From Helichrysum umbraculigerum (Eukaryota; Streptophyta; Magnoliopsida; Asterales; Asteraceae): a stretch of DNA of 64,000 nucleotides. The stretch lies in the NCBI GenBank assembly GCA_949592205.1, contig CATIUR010000001.1, forward strand, positions 72,149,559-72,213,558, read 5' to 3'. The notes beneath the pieces were generated by a model. The model was given only the letters and a program-made list of their open reading frames with translations, was not told where the DNA came from and did not search any database. Positions 1 through 12,234 of the stretch are shown here, piece after piece; position 1 is the first letter of the stretch, and every line of letters begins with the position of its first letter. The translations under genes were made by a program, and so were the position numbers.

Positions 1-3000
1 GTGGGGACTCATGTTCTAGTCATGAAAAGCTTATTTGATCGCTTGGATAGAATGCAATACTCATATCATGACCCTGTGGCTGTAAGCATTGTCCTCAATT
101 CTCTTTCACCGGAGTTTGATGAGTTTACACGCAGCTATAATATGCAGGGTATGAAAAAGTCAATTAACGAACTCCATGCTATGCTAGTGGAATTCGAAAA
201 AAACATTTCCAAGAATAAGGTGAAAGACAACCAAATCCTTGCGATTGGTGGTGGTCAGGCCCAGAAAAAGAAGAAAAAGCAATCGCTACAAGCTAAGGGC
301 AAGATTGCAAAGACTAGTAAAAATAAGCAAGTTGTTGTTTATTCTTCCAAGCCTAAGCAAACCCCTCCAGCTAAAAAGGTGCAGGTCTCTAAAGATGATG
401 GGTGCCACCATTGTGGTCAGATTGGACACTGGAAGAGGAATTGTCCTAAGTATTTATTCGAGGTGCAAGAGAAGAAGAGAGTCGGCAATGCCGGATCTTC
501 AGGTATCTTGACTATCGAATTATTTTCTTTCTCTAAAACAAATACTTGGGTATATGACACTGGTTGTGGTACTCATATTTGTAATACCTTGCAGGGGTTT
601 AGAGCAAAGAAGAAGCTGAAGAATGGATCCTTGTATGTGTACGTCGGCAACGGCATACGTATAGCAGTGGAAGCCATTGGAAGTTATGACTTACATTTAC
701 CCTCGGGCATAATTCTTGTATTAGACAATTGTCATTATGTTTCTTCTATTGTTAGGGGAATTGTTTCAGTTTCAGTATTGAAAGATTGTGGTTTTAAGAA
801 TACATTTACAGATTTTGGTATTTCAGTTTCAAAGAATAATGTTCATTATTTTAATAGTATTGCTATTAATGGAATTTTTGAAATTGATTTGCATGATCGT
901 CTTTCATATACTAATAATTCAATGTATAATATAAGCACTAAACGAGCCAAGTCCAACTTGGACTCATCCTACCTATGGCATTATCGTCTTGCACACATAG
1001 GCAAACACCGTATCAAAAGGCTTCAACGTGAAGGGCTTTTGAAATCAAGTGATGATTCATTTGATAAGTGTGAGTCTTGTGTATCGGGCAAAATGGCAAG
1101 GAAACCCTTCTCTCATGAAAATCAAAGGGCGACCGACCTACTAGGAATCATACATAGTGATGTATGTGGTCCCTTTAGGCATATGTCTAGGAAATGAGCT
1201 TACTACTGCGTAACATTTACGGATGATTTCAGCCGTTATGGTTATGTTTATTTACTTAAAAATAAACATGAGGTGTTTGAAACATTCAAAGTGTTTCAAA
1301 ACGAGGTAGAAAATCAACTCGGAAAAACCATCAAGATTCTCCGATCGGATTGAGGAGGTGAATATTTAAGCCTGGAGTTTAAGGATCATCTACAAGCGCG
1401 TGGAATTGTCCAACAGCTTACTCCTCCCTATACACCACAACATAATGGTGTATCGGAAAGGAGAAATCGAACCTTGCTTGACATGGTACGATCTATGATG
1501 AATCTTACAACTTTACCATTATCTTTTTGGGATTATGCATTAGAGACTGCTGTACGCATTCTCAACATGGTTCCCACTAAGAAGGTTGATAAGACACCAT
1601 ATGAAATATGGCATGGGAAAGCCCCTAATCTGTCTTACTTAAAGGTCCGGGGATGTGAGGCACTCGTTAAACGCGATGCGCCTGACAAACTCGAACAAAG
1701 ATCTATTAAGTGTATTTTCGTAGGATACCCAACGGAAACGATGGGTTACTACTTCTATAATCCTTCTGAAAATACTGTGAAAATTGCTCGGTATGCTGAG
1801 TTTTTCGAAACCAGGCTTATCGGTGATGGAAACAGTGGGAGGGTTGTGGAACTTGACGAGGTTCAAGAGGAAGATACATCACCTTCTACTCATACTGGCA
1901 ATCAACAATTTGGGGGGGATAGAATTGAACCTCAAGTCATGCCTCAATCTGCCAATGATCTCTTACCCAAGTGGTAAGAGTGAGGTGGGAGGCTTGCCTC
2001 CCTGGAGGTCTGGGGTTCGAGCCCAGACAGTGGTGTATGGGGTAATTAAATTTGGCCGTTCAAAAAAAAAAAAAGTCATGCCTCAATCTGATCCTCAAGT
2101 TGCGATTAAGCCTCATGATATGCCTCAGTCTCAAGCTCAAATAGCTGATGTTCCAATTCGTAGGTCCGAAAGGACGGTACGTGCACCTAATAGATTGAAC
2201 TTAAACGTTAATCTAGAGGAGGATGGCGTATCCGGGATTCTTGATGAACCTCGAACCTTGAAAGCTGCATTATCAGGTCCTAATGCTGAAAAATGGCTTC
2301 AAGCTGTGAATATGGAGATGCAATCCATGAAAGACAACGAAGTTTGGGATTTGGTGGATAAACCCCAAAATGCTAAAACTGTCGATTGCAAATGGCTCTT
2401 TAAAATAAAGACCGACATGGATGGCAACATACACATCTATAAAGCTCGTCTCGTGGCAAAAGGATTTACTCAAGTTTATGGTATAGACTATGAAGAAACC
2501 TTTTCCCCAGTGGCAGACATTAGGGCTATTAGAATTCTCTTAGCCATAGCGGCGTTCTATGACTATGAGATATGGCAAATGGATGTCAAGACAGCCTTCC
2601 TGAATGGTTATCTAGACGAAGACGTCTATATGAATCAGCCAGAAGGTTTTATTGATCCATTACATCCCAACAAAGTGTGCAAGCTTAAAAAATCCATTTA
2701 TGGACTTAAGCAAGCATCACGGAGTTGGAATAAAAGATTTGATGAAGAAATCAAAAGGTTTGGTTTCGTTCAGAATCTTGATGAGCCATGTGTATATCAA
2801 AAAGCCAGTGGGAGTAATGTTACTTTCCTAGTCTTATATGTAGATGACATATTGCTAATGGGAAACAACATTCCAATGCTTGAAGATGTAAAATCTTATC
2901 TTGGAAAATGTTTTGCCATGAAAGACTTAGGAGAGGCAACATTTATTTTAGGAATCAAGATCTCGAGAGATAGATCTAAGCGGTTGATAGAGTTAAGTCA

Positions 3001-3831
3001 GAATGCTTACATTGATAAAATACTGAAGCGTTTTAGTATGGAAAATTCTAAGCGTGGGTATTTACCAATGCAAGATGGACTTAAACTTAGCATCAAGGAT
3101 TGTGCTTCTACACCTCAAGAGGTGGAACGTATGCAAAGGATACCTTATGCTTCGGCAATAGGGTCTATTATATATGCGTTAGATGCACAAGACCTGATGT
3201 TGCTTTTGCTCAAAACGTTGTTAGTAGATTTCAACAGAATCCAGGTGAAAGACACTGGATTGCTGTAAAGAACATACTGAAGTACCTTAGGGCTACTAAA
3301 GATATGGTTCTAGTGTATGGTGGAAATCCTGAGGTTGTACTAAAAGCTACTGGTTATTGTGATGCCGGATTTCAAACTGACCATGATGACACCAAATCTC
3401 AAACTGGATATGTGTTCACCATGAATGGAGGAGCAGTAGTTTGGAAAAGCAAGAAGCAATCCACTACAGCCATGTCTGCGACAGAATCAAAGTACATAGC
3501 AGCTGCTGAAGCTGCAATGGAAGCTGTTTGGATCCGGAAATTTATTTCTGGACTTGGTGTTGTTCCCACAGCCAAGTCTCCTATGGATATGTATTGTGAC
3601 AACACTGGTGCAATTATCATAGCCAATGAACCTGGTGTTCAGAAAGGAGCTAGACACTTTCAGAGGAAATTTCACTATGTTCGTGAGCAAGTCAATCAAG
3701 GTGAAATTCAAGTACTCAAAGTTCACACGGATGATAACTTAGCAGATCCCTTTACGAAGGCTCTGCCAAAGACGAAGCTAACTCACTTAATTGAGGGCAT
3801 AGGACTTCGTTTGTCTAGTAATCACATGTAA
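1..3831 (+). pseudogene. Copia gag-pol polyprotein, broken
   Basis: This is the retroelement polyprotein that packages, copies and integrates the element. The gag end carries a CCHC zinc knuckle (CHHCGQIGHWKRNC, residues 135-148). It is followed by the gag-pre-integrase HHCC segment (about 976-1080), the DDE integrase core with PQHNGVSERRNR near 1435-1470, reverse transcriptase with YVDD at 2837-2848, and RNase H with the usual SATE-like SATESKYIA motif. Breaks: TGA at 1195-1197; TGA at 1351-1353, where the family has Arg in SDRGGEY, fitting CGA to TGA deamination; a 139-bp SINE plus target duplication at 1936-2090; and a one-base loss near 3178-3185 after IGSIIYA that moves the RNase H part to another frame. 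The true stop is TAA at 3829-3831. The Copia lineage was not assigned. Confidence 0.93.
1936..2090 (+). mobile_element. tRNA-derived SINE with 16-bp target duplication
   Basis: A 123-bp insert (1952-2074) interrupts the Copia polyprotein. It has an A-box-like TGGTAAGAGTG (1971-1981), a B-box GGTTCGAGCC, a tail ending GGCCGTTC and about 13 A residues. The 16-bp sequence GTCATGCCTCAATCTG lies directly on both sides (1936-1951 and 2075-2090), the mark of target-primed insertion. The added length (139 bp) moves the downstream reading frame by one, matching the frame change in the polyprotein. Confidence 0.93.
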
Positions 3832-4632
3832 ATCCGTGGATTTAGTTTTTGGATATATGGATGTAATAAACAATTTTATTTATTGATAAAATTTTTATTG
3901 TGAAATTTTATTTTCATAAATTCTATTTTTCATGTTTTATCCTTGAATAATGTTGTGTAATATTATTCTAAATATCCGTTGTCAGTTGATCATATGGGAA
4001 TATGATTGAATTAAGACAATATCTGAGTGCTTAGTCAGCTTGGCTTACTAACTCACATGATATTCATTCTGATGCATATTGGATTATCCCACATGAATTA
4101 TTACTTATGGATCTGTGTCATTAAGTATAATTCATAAAGTTTGTTGTCCTTAGACTTGAGATGCAAGTTGCTACTCATGTACGTAGTGCATTATTTGATC
4201 ATAGTCAATACTACTCCTGGATAAGGGTGGCAAAAAGGCTATTTTTGGTAATGTTGTGAAATACAATGACTACCAGTTGTATTCAATAAAGGATTTGTTC
4301 CTTCAGTGAAAAACTGAAGTTAGATACTTACTGGGCCACTCATGAATACTTAAGATGTTTGTCTGGCCAGACCCTAATAAGTCTAGAACTGTCTCGACTG
4401 TATTCGGTAATCTTAAGTGATTTGCGAAATGAGAAACAGAAGTTAAAATGGAATGACTTTGATCCATCTCCAAGTTTTAACTAGAGTATCTGTAACAAAA
4501 TGATATAAACTGAACATAGACTCACAGTGACTTTGGTGAAACTTCACTCGTGCATTTATGGGAACATTGATATGTTGCTAGACATTAATCAATGTTATCA
4601 TATTTGTTTGAAAATTATTCAAAAGTGGGAGC
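3832..4632 (+). other. Copia 3' non-coding region and polypurine tract
   Basis: About 800 bp lies between the RNase H stop and the LTR without a supportable gene. It is AT-rich. It ends with AAAAGTGGGAGC (4621-4632), a purine-rich primer tract directly before the TGTTAG start of the LTR. Confidence 0.6.
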
Positions 4633-5453
4633 TGTTAGTATTTGAATGGTTTTATCAAATATGTGTCCGTAAATGTGTGAGCCTTTGGAAACGCACACAT
4701 CGACATTGAGATATTGCTTATTTGCCTAAAGTTATTATTTATTAAAGTTAAATGTTAAAATTAATAATTAAGTAACTAGAGGGATTATTGTGTAAATTAT
4801 AAACTTGGGGACCAAGTTTTACCTATCTATAAATACACCTTTATAGATTAGGGTTAGGGTTAATCCTAAATAATAATCACAAAATCTCTTTTTCCTCCTC
4901 TCTTGGTTTTGGCCGAAAAAACCACAAATCATAAAGGTTTTTTTTTTGGTTCAAAAGTCAAAGAGTAATTAACCCCTAAAGGTGGTTTGTTTTGTCGTTA
5001 AACACAAAAACACAAAGGTTTGTTTTGGTTTTTGTTCTCAAGCAAGAAGAAGGAAGTCAAGCTAGTTGATTAGATCGACAAATACTAGCATACAAGCATA
5101 TCGATAAAAGACGGTGTCGTGTACGTGAACAAAGGAAGATCTTACTCTTAGATCTTAAGGTTTTCTTACATATAATTCAAGGCAATAAGGTAATTCTAAT
5201 CCGATTTAATTATTCCTATGTGATCCTGTTTTCCGCTGCTATGTATTGTTTGACAATGTGATTCGTGTTGTTTACCAATAATTAGTTTTTGTTTGTCGAT
5301 TAAAGTTGCGGTCGAAGTTGCGGTCGTGGTCGTGGTCGTGACACGTTGGTTGTTAGGATCGATACATGCATGCAAGATTAGGTGTTTATGCACGGACGAC
5401 GACTTTTAATTTAAGGTACTAAATCGAGATGCATTTTGCACCCAAATTCAACA
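4633..5453 (+). repeat. Copia 3' LTR
   Basis: The LTR starts TGTTAGTATTTG just after the polypurine tract and probably ends TTCAACA at 5453, giving short inverted ends. A TATA box (TATAAATA, 4828-4835) fits the U3 promoter. A double TTAGGG-like motif follows at about 4846-4861. Near 5300-5335 there is a short run of CGGTCG/CGTGGT repeats. The right end cannot be verified because the other LTR is outside the window. Confidence 0.65.
4828..4835 (+). promoter_or_regulatory. TATA box of the Copia LTR
   Basis: TATAAATA sits about 195 bp into the LTR in an AT-rich U3-like region. It is the only good TATA box there. Confidence 0.5.
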
Positions 5454-6494
5454 TAGTATTGACTACTAATTAATCATTTCGTGAATGTGTGTAGCGGTGT
5501 AGGCTGTCGACACTTCAGTTCATTCGATTTCTTCGAAATTAGATTGGAGCATCTTCAAGATTATAGTCTAGTTTCAAAGTCGATTGTTATAGTTACTAAG
5601 CAAATGTGGCGACGATTTGACAAATATAGTTGATGCTACAGTTTATAGCAATGTTAAAAGTTTGGATAATTACATAATTTGAATGTGATTTGGTGGGTTT
5701 AATCGTGATTCAAATGTGTGTATTGTTAGAGCATCTACAGTGGTCTTATGTGGCTCAGTTCAATAGAAATTAAAACGATATGGTAGCATGTGTCTAACCC
5801 ATTGTATCCAGCCACCTCACGCTACGCAGAAAAGAAGGTGCAAATCTCTTATCACCCATGTTAACACGTACGGAAGTGGATCCACTTCACACTCTTCTTC
5901 TCAGCTTGCTTCCTAGTTCAAAGATATTCTCTCACTTCCTCTACTCTTAACTATTCTTTACTTTGTTTTTAATTTAATTGTGAGCGTGTAAAAATTATGT
6001 ATTGTGATATTACATTACACTCTTCAAAGGTGTAATGCATTGTAGATGCTATCAGTTGAGTGTATAAAATTTTTCTTAAATTTGATTATATTAAAAAGTC
6101 ATAAAAGTTTTCTAATGTTATATTAATGTTACATATACATGTTGTTATCTAAATTCAAGAGAATAAAGAACAATTTAAATGTATAATAATTTCTTAAATA
6201 TAATACAACAAATGATTGTCTTATAGAATGGTTAATGATAATGATATGCGAAGTATTTTAAAGAACCGAAAAAGTACACCCTGACAACGTTTAAATAGTT
6301 GTCATTGTGATAATTGTCAACACGTAAAGAAATCACAATCGGCCTAATTATATAGCCTTTCGAATGAACTTTTCATTTTGCTCAATAAGGAAAAAAGATA
6401 AACATTATACTCACTTTAAATCCAAACCTAATAACTACCAAATCCAAATAGTATTTTTATACCAATTTATACATTGTCATGATTCCAATTAGAT
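5454..6494. other. Intergenic, no gene seen
   Basis: AT-rich sequence without supportable coding signal. A segment starting GAGCATCTACAGTGG near 5739 resembles the ends of common plant MITEs, but I found no matching inverted end. Confidence 0.5.
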
Positions 6495-7892
6495 TTATTG
6501 AAAGAGAAAATTGTCCGGATCATCCCCGTGTTTGTTCAAAAAATCACATTTCATCCCTTATTTCAAGAAATGTCACTAGGCGTCCATATGTTCGTTATTT
6601 TGCATCACCGGTCATCCCTTAGCCTAACTCCGTTACTTTCATCCGTTAACTTTTATCACATGCATGACACATGAGGGTAATTTAGTGTAAAATGACTAAG
6701 ATACCCTTCTTATTATTTTTCTATTTCGGTTTATAATTATTTTTACCTTTTCTTAAATCAAATAAAAAAAGAAAAACAAACCAAACATTTCTAGACTTTC
6801 ATCTCAACTTAACATTACCAACAATGTCGACAACAACATCGTATCAATTCATTCATCGTTATCACATACTAACAACAACAACAAAAGTATCATATCATCA
6901 CCATAAGTTTTCTTATATCTAAAATATGAAACCCAACAACAGGTTGGAACTCAAATCCAAAAACAAAAAACACTGATTGAAACTCGAATCCTCACCGGAA
7001 CTTTCCAAACCCACGAATAACACACCCCTTTCAAGGATGGCGGCGAGAATTTGAACGATCAAAAATCTTGTTCGAAAACCAAATGAAAACAAGTCAGAGA
7101 TCTCGAACGATAGCGACGAGATTCCGAATGATGGCGGCGAGAATCTTGTTTGCAAAATCGTTTGGAAAAAAGTCAGAGAATTAAAGGCAAATCAAAACCA
7201 AAATTATAATTGCAAGATCTGAAATATTCCGTGCTTGTGCTACAATGGTGCCTCGATAATAACTGCAAGATCTGAAATCTCTGACTTTTCTAGCCGATTT
7301 TGACGTGATTCCATGTTTATTCGACGGGCTTCTGCCGTCGTCTTCTGCTCAACAAAGGTTGAGTAATATCCTGCCGCTTGTTAGATTTTGTTTCGTTCGG
7401 AGTTTATCAAGAAGGTTGAAGGAACCTCCTAATGTGTCAACATAAATTTGTGAACAATTGAGTGGGTTTTCATTTTTTATGAACAAGATTTGGAAAACCA
7501 TGGGGTTCAAAATTCAAATAAGGTTTTAGAGATTAGTTTAGAAGAATTAGGTGAATTTTCGTTTTTTCTGTACGATTTAGAATTAGTTGAGTGACTTTTT
7601 ATTTGTGTGACATAATCTGAGTTGCAGGTTGTTGTGGATTTAGTCAACAAAAAAAATGGTAGAAATTAAAGGTGATGTGGGTGGGAATAAAGGGAAAAAG
7701 ACGAATATACCCTCATATTTGTTGCACATGTCTTCATTTAACGGGAAAAGTTAACCTTGTTAGGCTGAGGGATGATCGGTGATGCAAAATAACGAACACA
7801 GGGACGCCTAGTGACATTTCTTGAAATAAGGGATGAAACGTGATTTTTTGGACAAACACAAGGATGATCCTGGCAATTTTCTCTTATTGAAA
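6495..7892. mobile_element. Mutator-like element (MULE) with long TIRs
   Basis: The element (6504-7883, 1380 bp) starts GAGAAAATTG and ends CAATTTTCTC. It is flanked by the perfect 9-bp duplication TTATTGAAA (6495-6503 and 7884-7892), which is diagnostic for MULEs. The terminal inverted repeats run about 180 bp (6504-6685 and 7700-7883); the outer 120 bp are very similar and the inner part is looser. No transposase is visible, so this is non-autonomous. The interior has two near-copies of a GATGGCGGCGAGAAT motif and several GCAAGATCTGAAAT copies, possibly a captured host fragment (Pack-MULE), which I could not identify. Confidence 0.92.
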
Positions 7893-8392
7893 TGGTTGTT
7901 TTTTTTCTGAAAATGATTACTTTTGGGTAAATTTCAGAGAGCGGAAAATTATATAAGAAGCTACCTTATTCATATTACTATTTTGGTTTGTCCGAAATAA
8001 GTGTCCACTTTCAAATTTTAAACAATCAAAAGAGATTTTAGTAGGTAGCGATGATATATTATTGCTAAATAGTGTAGTTAGTGAAGATTTTTGAAATTGC
8101 ATGCATTTTTAAAGTGATCACTTTGACTGAGCTGAGACGAAATTGAAGAAACAGTAAATTGAAAAACAACTTAAGTTCGTAAAATTTTCACTTTGCATAT
8201 GAATAACATGGGTACATCCTTATCTAGTTTGGTATATACCCAAATCTTTGCTTGTGGGTCTCTCAATAGTGTGCTTTAAAGCATTAGCAATTAAAACTTG
8301 CACTCAACGAATTGCTTTTAGTTTAACTATTTATAGATGATATCAACACACCATACTCAACATTTGGTGTGCTATTTTTTTGATAAGAAACT
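7893..8392 (+). other. Upstream region of the S1/P1 nuclease gene
   Basis: About 500 bp between the MULE and the nuclease start codon, holding the presumed promoter and 5' UTR. No other gene is visible. Confidence 0.5.
8327..8336 (+). promoter_or_regulatory. TATA-like box of the nuclease gene
   Basis: CTATTTATAG lies 57-66 bp upstream of the nuclease ATG, a plausible core promoter position for a short 5' UTR. Confidence 0.4.
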
Positions 8393-10230
8393 ATGGGAAA
8401 GTTGGCAATCTTAAGATCATGTTTTATTTCATTTCTTGTATTTGTTTTAATTAGTGGACCTATTGGGGTTCAAGCATGGAGTAAAGAAGGGCATGTCATG
8501 ACATGCCAAATTGCACAAGTATGCATAATCCTAGTATTATATAGTTTTATGTTGTTATTGTTTTTTTTTTTTTTTAAGTTTATAACTATGATCATTGTTT
8601 CAATTTACGACTTTTGTGAATACTAGCTATGTTATAATCTTTGATCATGTGGATGTATGATAGGAGCTACTTGCACCGGATGCGGCACATGCTGTACAGA
8701 TGTTGTTACCGGATTATGTGAACGGAAACTTATCTGCACTTTGTGTTTGGCCGGACCAAATCCGACATTGGTATCGCTACCGATGGACTAGTCCTCTACA
8801 CTTCATTGATACCCCTGATGAGGCTTGCTCTTTTGATTATTCAAGTACTATTCTCTCTGTCCTCGATCATCTCATGGATGCATTATTATTACTATTACTT
8901 ACTTTAGTATTGTAAGAATTAATGTTTAGTATCCAAGTACTTTTGCATTATGGGAGGTAATTTATAATTATACACCAGTAAATTTATTTTACTTAATATT
9001 TACAGTTTTACCAATTTCTGCTTTTGAGTTGGTTGTTGAATAGTTAGGTCAGACTTCACAGTCATGTTAGGCCCAACTCAAAACATGATATTGATAGTAG
9101 CCTAGTAGGGAATATTGCATTTTAATTAGCCCAGTCCATAAAAATTGTATTATTTGCCACATTACTATATTCTTTAATTAATAAACACCCTTAATGTAGT
9201 AAACCTTTTTTTTTTTCTTGCGAAAAATAAAAACTTGACTGTTATATAGTTTAGCAATGTATAATATGCGATTGTCTTTTTATATGTAACTTTGAATATG
9301 TTAAAATTCAAGGGGATTGTCACGATACGCATGGAGGCAAGGACATGTGTGTTGCCGGAGCGATAAAGAACTTCACATCTCAGCTCTCACATTATAACGA
9401 GGGTACTTCTGATCGACGATGTACGTTTGATTATTTCGGTTTTCATCACCATATATTATATGTTCATTCACATGTTTTGTTAAGTTATATTATTGTTACA
9501 CTCTGTATACCATAACTTCATTTATACATATACATGACATGATACATAGCTTGACATGGATTTGAATTTGGGCAATTATGTAGATAACATGACTGAGGCC
9601 CTGCTATTTTTATCACATTTCATGGGGGATATTCATCAGGTATTTTTTATTTTATTATTTAAATTTTGTGATTGGATATATAATCTTGAAATTTAATTTA
9701 TTAAAACTGTAATTGTATTAATTAGCCAATGCATGTTGGGTTCACAAGTGATGGAGGAGGAAACACTATTGATTTGAGATGGTTCAGACATAAATCCAAT
9801 TTGCACCATGTAAGAATATTTCATAACATTATTTATTTAATTTTCTCATTAATAATTCAGAATATTTTGTATAAATAATAAAAACTAATGAATTATATAT
9901 AGGTGTGGGATAGAGAGATAATTCTTACAGCTGCAGCTGATTTCTATGACAAGGATATGAAATCTCTCAAAAAGGCCATTCAAACCAATTTCACCCATGT
10001 AACATCAATCAACTCCCTCATTAAGTATTTTAACATTAACTTAATATACTTTTTTTAAATATATGAGAAGATTTGAGGTTAAGTTGTTGAAACAATTAAT
10101 TAATAGGGGCTATGGTCTGATGATGTCACCTCTTGGAAGGATTGTGATGATCTCTCTACTTGTATCAACAAGTAAGAACTCCCGTATTAAGTAATTAACA
10201 TGTTGAATTAAATAAACCTAAACCATATTA

Positions 10231-10279
<49 letters not shown>

Positions 10280-11563
10280 ATTATTATTACAAGTTATTAA
10301 TATATAATCTATTTATTGTGTTTGTTACTAAGAAATGACTAATGGAATTGAAGGTATGCAATGGAAAGTATAAAAATGGCCTGCAAATGGGGTTACAAAG
10401 GTGTTGAGGCCGGTGAAACTCTTTCAGGTACATAAGGCGAATTTTATCAATTTATTAACATTACAATGGTATTAAATTACTCGTATGTGTCAAACTTGTG
10501 AAATAGATAGTCGTGAACAAAACCGGGTTTCGGGCCTACCTGACCCGTACCCGGAACCCGAACCGGGTTTTAGTCAAAGGGAGAAAAACCGGTTTGTTGA
10601 CCTACCCGACCCGACCCGAACCGGGTTTTTGACCCACGAATACCGGTTTTTAAACCGGGTTTTTCCGGGTTTTATACCGGGTTTTCCAACCCGACCCGCT
10701 TCCTACCCGGTCCCAACCCGATTGTGAGATCCGAAAACCCAAATCGGTTCCGTACCCGGCGGGTACGAAAAAAACCCGAACCGGGTTCAAAAAAACCGGT
10801 TTTTTCCGGGTTCGGTTCCGGGTTTTTTTTCGGGTTCGGTTCCGGGTTCGGGTTTTTTGTTCATGCTAGATGAGACGTGGCGAATTTTCTCAATTTATAG
10901 ATGGGTTGAAATCTTCAAATGTATAAAAGATGGCCCGGTCCATTGGGCCAGCCTTAAAAAAAAAAATATATTAGTGGCCTAGTAAGCTATAGGCTTACAA
11001 TCGACCCGATTGATCCGTTTAAATCATTCCCCACGTATCATCTATTTGACAAGTTTTGACACATATACGAGTAATTTAATACCATTCTAATGTTAATAGA
11101 GGTGTAAACGAGTTGAGCTGACCTCGAGATCAACTATGCTCGAGTTCAATTCGTTTAGAATTCGCATGACTCGAGCTCAGCTCATTTCATATTTTAGAAG
11201 CTCGAGCTCGGTTCGTTTGTTATAGAATATTATTTTTTTATATATATGTGATAGTTTTCTATTTTAAGTGATTTTTTTAATATATATAAAGATAAAGATT
11301 TAAGTTCGGCTCGAATCGAGCTTTAAACGAGTCCAGTTATAGTAGCTCGAGCTAGGTCGTCTCATTTACGACCCTAAAAAGAACTTCACTAATCTTATTT
11401 TTTGTTTTGTTTTCGCATTTACATTCACACAGATGATTACTTCAACTCTAGGATGCCAATTGTTATGAAACGGATTGCTCAAGGTGGAGTTCGGTTATCG
11501 ATGATTCTAAATCGGGTTTTTGGGAGTTCCAAGTCGATAGAGGATACGTTAGTAGCCACTTGA
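8393..11563 (+). CDS. S1/P1-type endonuclease (plant ENDO/BFN family)
   Basis: This is a secreted zinc-dependent nuclease that cuts single-stranded DNA and RNA to 5'-nucleotides. The family acts in senescence, cell death and nucleic-acid recycling. Nine exons join in frame with GT-AG borders: 8393-8518, 8664-8844, 9313-9420, 9584-9639, 9726-9809, 9903-9998, 10107-10171, 10354-10427, 11433-11563. They total 921 nt (306 aa), the usual family length. Residues 1-28 form a signal peptide; cleavage before Trp29 would give the N-terminal Trp that binds zinc. The expected zinc ligands are present: W29, H34, D73, H88, H150, D154, H160, H184, D188, with motifs WSKEGH, SPLHFIDTP, HFMGDIHQPMH and HHVWD. 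NFT and NMT sites suggest N-glycosylation. The last intron (1005 bp) is loaded with repeats but its splice sites look intact. The exact paralogue (ENDO1-5/BFN1) cannot be told. Confidence 0.93.
10227..10289. repeat. (ATT)n microsatellite in nuclease intron 7
   Basis: About 60 bp of ATT/TTA trinucleotide repeat with one interruption, about 55 bp after the exon 7 donor. Confidence 0.9.
10453..11098. mobile_element. Foldback/TIR element in nuclease intron 8
   Basis: Inverted arms of about 54-59 bp (10453-10506 and 11040-11098) bound a 646-bp unit. Both begin TATTAACATTA and continue through AAATTACTCGTAT and GTGTCAAA. The core at 10515-10860 is a GC-rich field of CCGGGTT/AACCCGG repeats. No target duplication is obvious. 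A 20-bp imperfect direct repeat (10435 and 10878, GGCGAATTTT-TCAATTTAT) links the left flank to the core. Confidence 0.7.
10515..10860. repeat. CCGGGTT/AACCCGG low-complexity array
   Basis: About 345 bp of densely repeated ACCCGAACCGGGTT-type units in both orientations, strongly GC-rich inside an AT-rich intron. The open frame across it is a composition effect and not a gene. Confidence 0.85.
11097..11376. mobile_element. GCTCGAGC-type MITE, intron copy
   Basis: A 280-bp unit with imperfect 16-bp inverted ends (TAGAGGTGTAAACGAG on the left; the complement of the right end reads TAGGGTCGTAAATGAG). The interior is rich in GCTCGAGCTC palindromes. It abuts the foldback element, sharing TA. It is related in style to the copy at 12777-13027. 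Confidence 0.65.
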
Positions 11564-12234
11564 TTCAATAGATTCGACTGCCTAATTCATAAAACTATCA
11601 TTAACTAACCGTCAAAAAATGTCTTTTACTTAATTTGTTAGATTGGATGTAAATATAATTAACAAGGATATATACAACTAATCTATCAGATGTTATTTAG
11701 TATTATAGAGGGAAATTCATTTGAAACTTCTAAATAGCTTTGTAACAGGGAAATCGATGTGACTACTTAGATAAAATTAATAATAATTACATATATATGT
11801 TTGCTTGTGAATGTTTACCGTATATCACCATCAATAATTGTACTATAATGTTTTATGCATTTCTATAGATAATAGCAGCAGCGGATGTAGATGGGGTGCA
11901 ACTGTCCCGCTAAGAATTTCCAAATCTTGTAAATTTTTTAATATATCTATGATATTTTATAAGTTTAGCCCCTCAATTTGTAAATCATAACTCTGCACCT
12001 AATCGATAGGCTGATAACTGATTCACTCTCAATTGTGAATTTAGGGTATTACATGTTACATGTACAAAAGCATTACATATACCATAACTATTTGGTTTAT
12101 TTGGTTCTAAAAGACCAATACAAACACCGATATATTAATTCGATTTTTGTTGGATTCGATTAAAAAGTTAAATTGTTTAATCAGTTCAATCCGAAAAATT
12201 TATTTGGATTATTCGGCTATATGTGAATATATAC
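11564..12234. other. Intergenic, nuclease 3' flank
   Basis: AT-rich sequence holding the presumed 3' UTR of the nuclease gene. I see no gene or clear repeat in it. Confidence 0.5.

Larger units (their letters stand above)
1..5453 (+). mobile_element. Ty1/Copia LTR retrotransposon, 3' portion
   Basis: Gag end, integrase, reverse transcriptase and RNase H occur in that order, which is the Copia order. They are followed by about 800 bp of non-coding sequence, a purine-rich tract and one LTR. The 5' LTR and gag start lie left of the window, so the target duplication cannot be checked. Two premature stops, one frameshift and a SINE insertion show the copy is old and dead. The right boundary is my estimate from the TGTT...AACA termini. 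Confidence 0.9.

Noticed and set aside
4846..4861. Interstitial telomere repeat
   Set aside because: Only two TTAGGG-like units, and the plant telomere unit is TTTAGGG. Chance or a promoter motif is more likely.
5735..5860. MITE starting GAGCATCTACAGTGG
   Set aside because: No matching inverted end or target duplication found nearby.
8544..8626. Extension of nuclease exon 1 as a 77-codon protein
   Set aside because: It reads into intron 1. The GT at 8519 and the exon 2 homology from 8664 explain the gene better.
10485..10727. 80-codon Pro/Arg-rich open frame
   Set aside because: Falls wholly in the CCGGGTT low-complexity array inside a nuclease intron.
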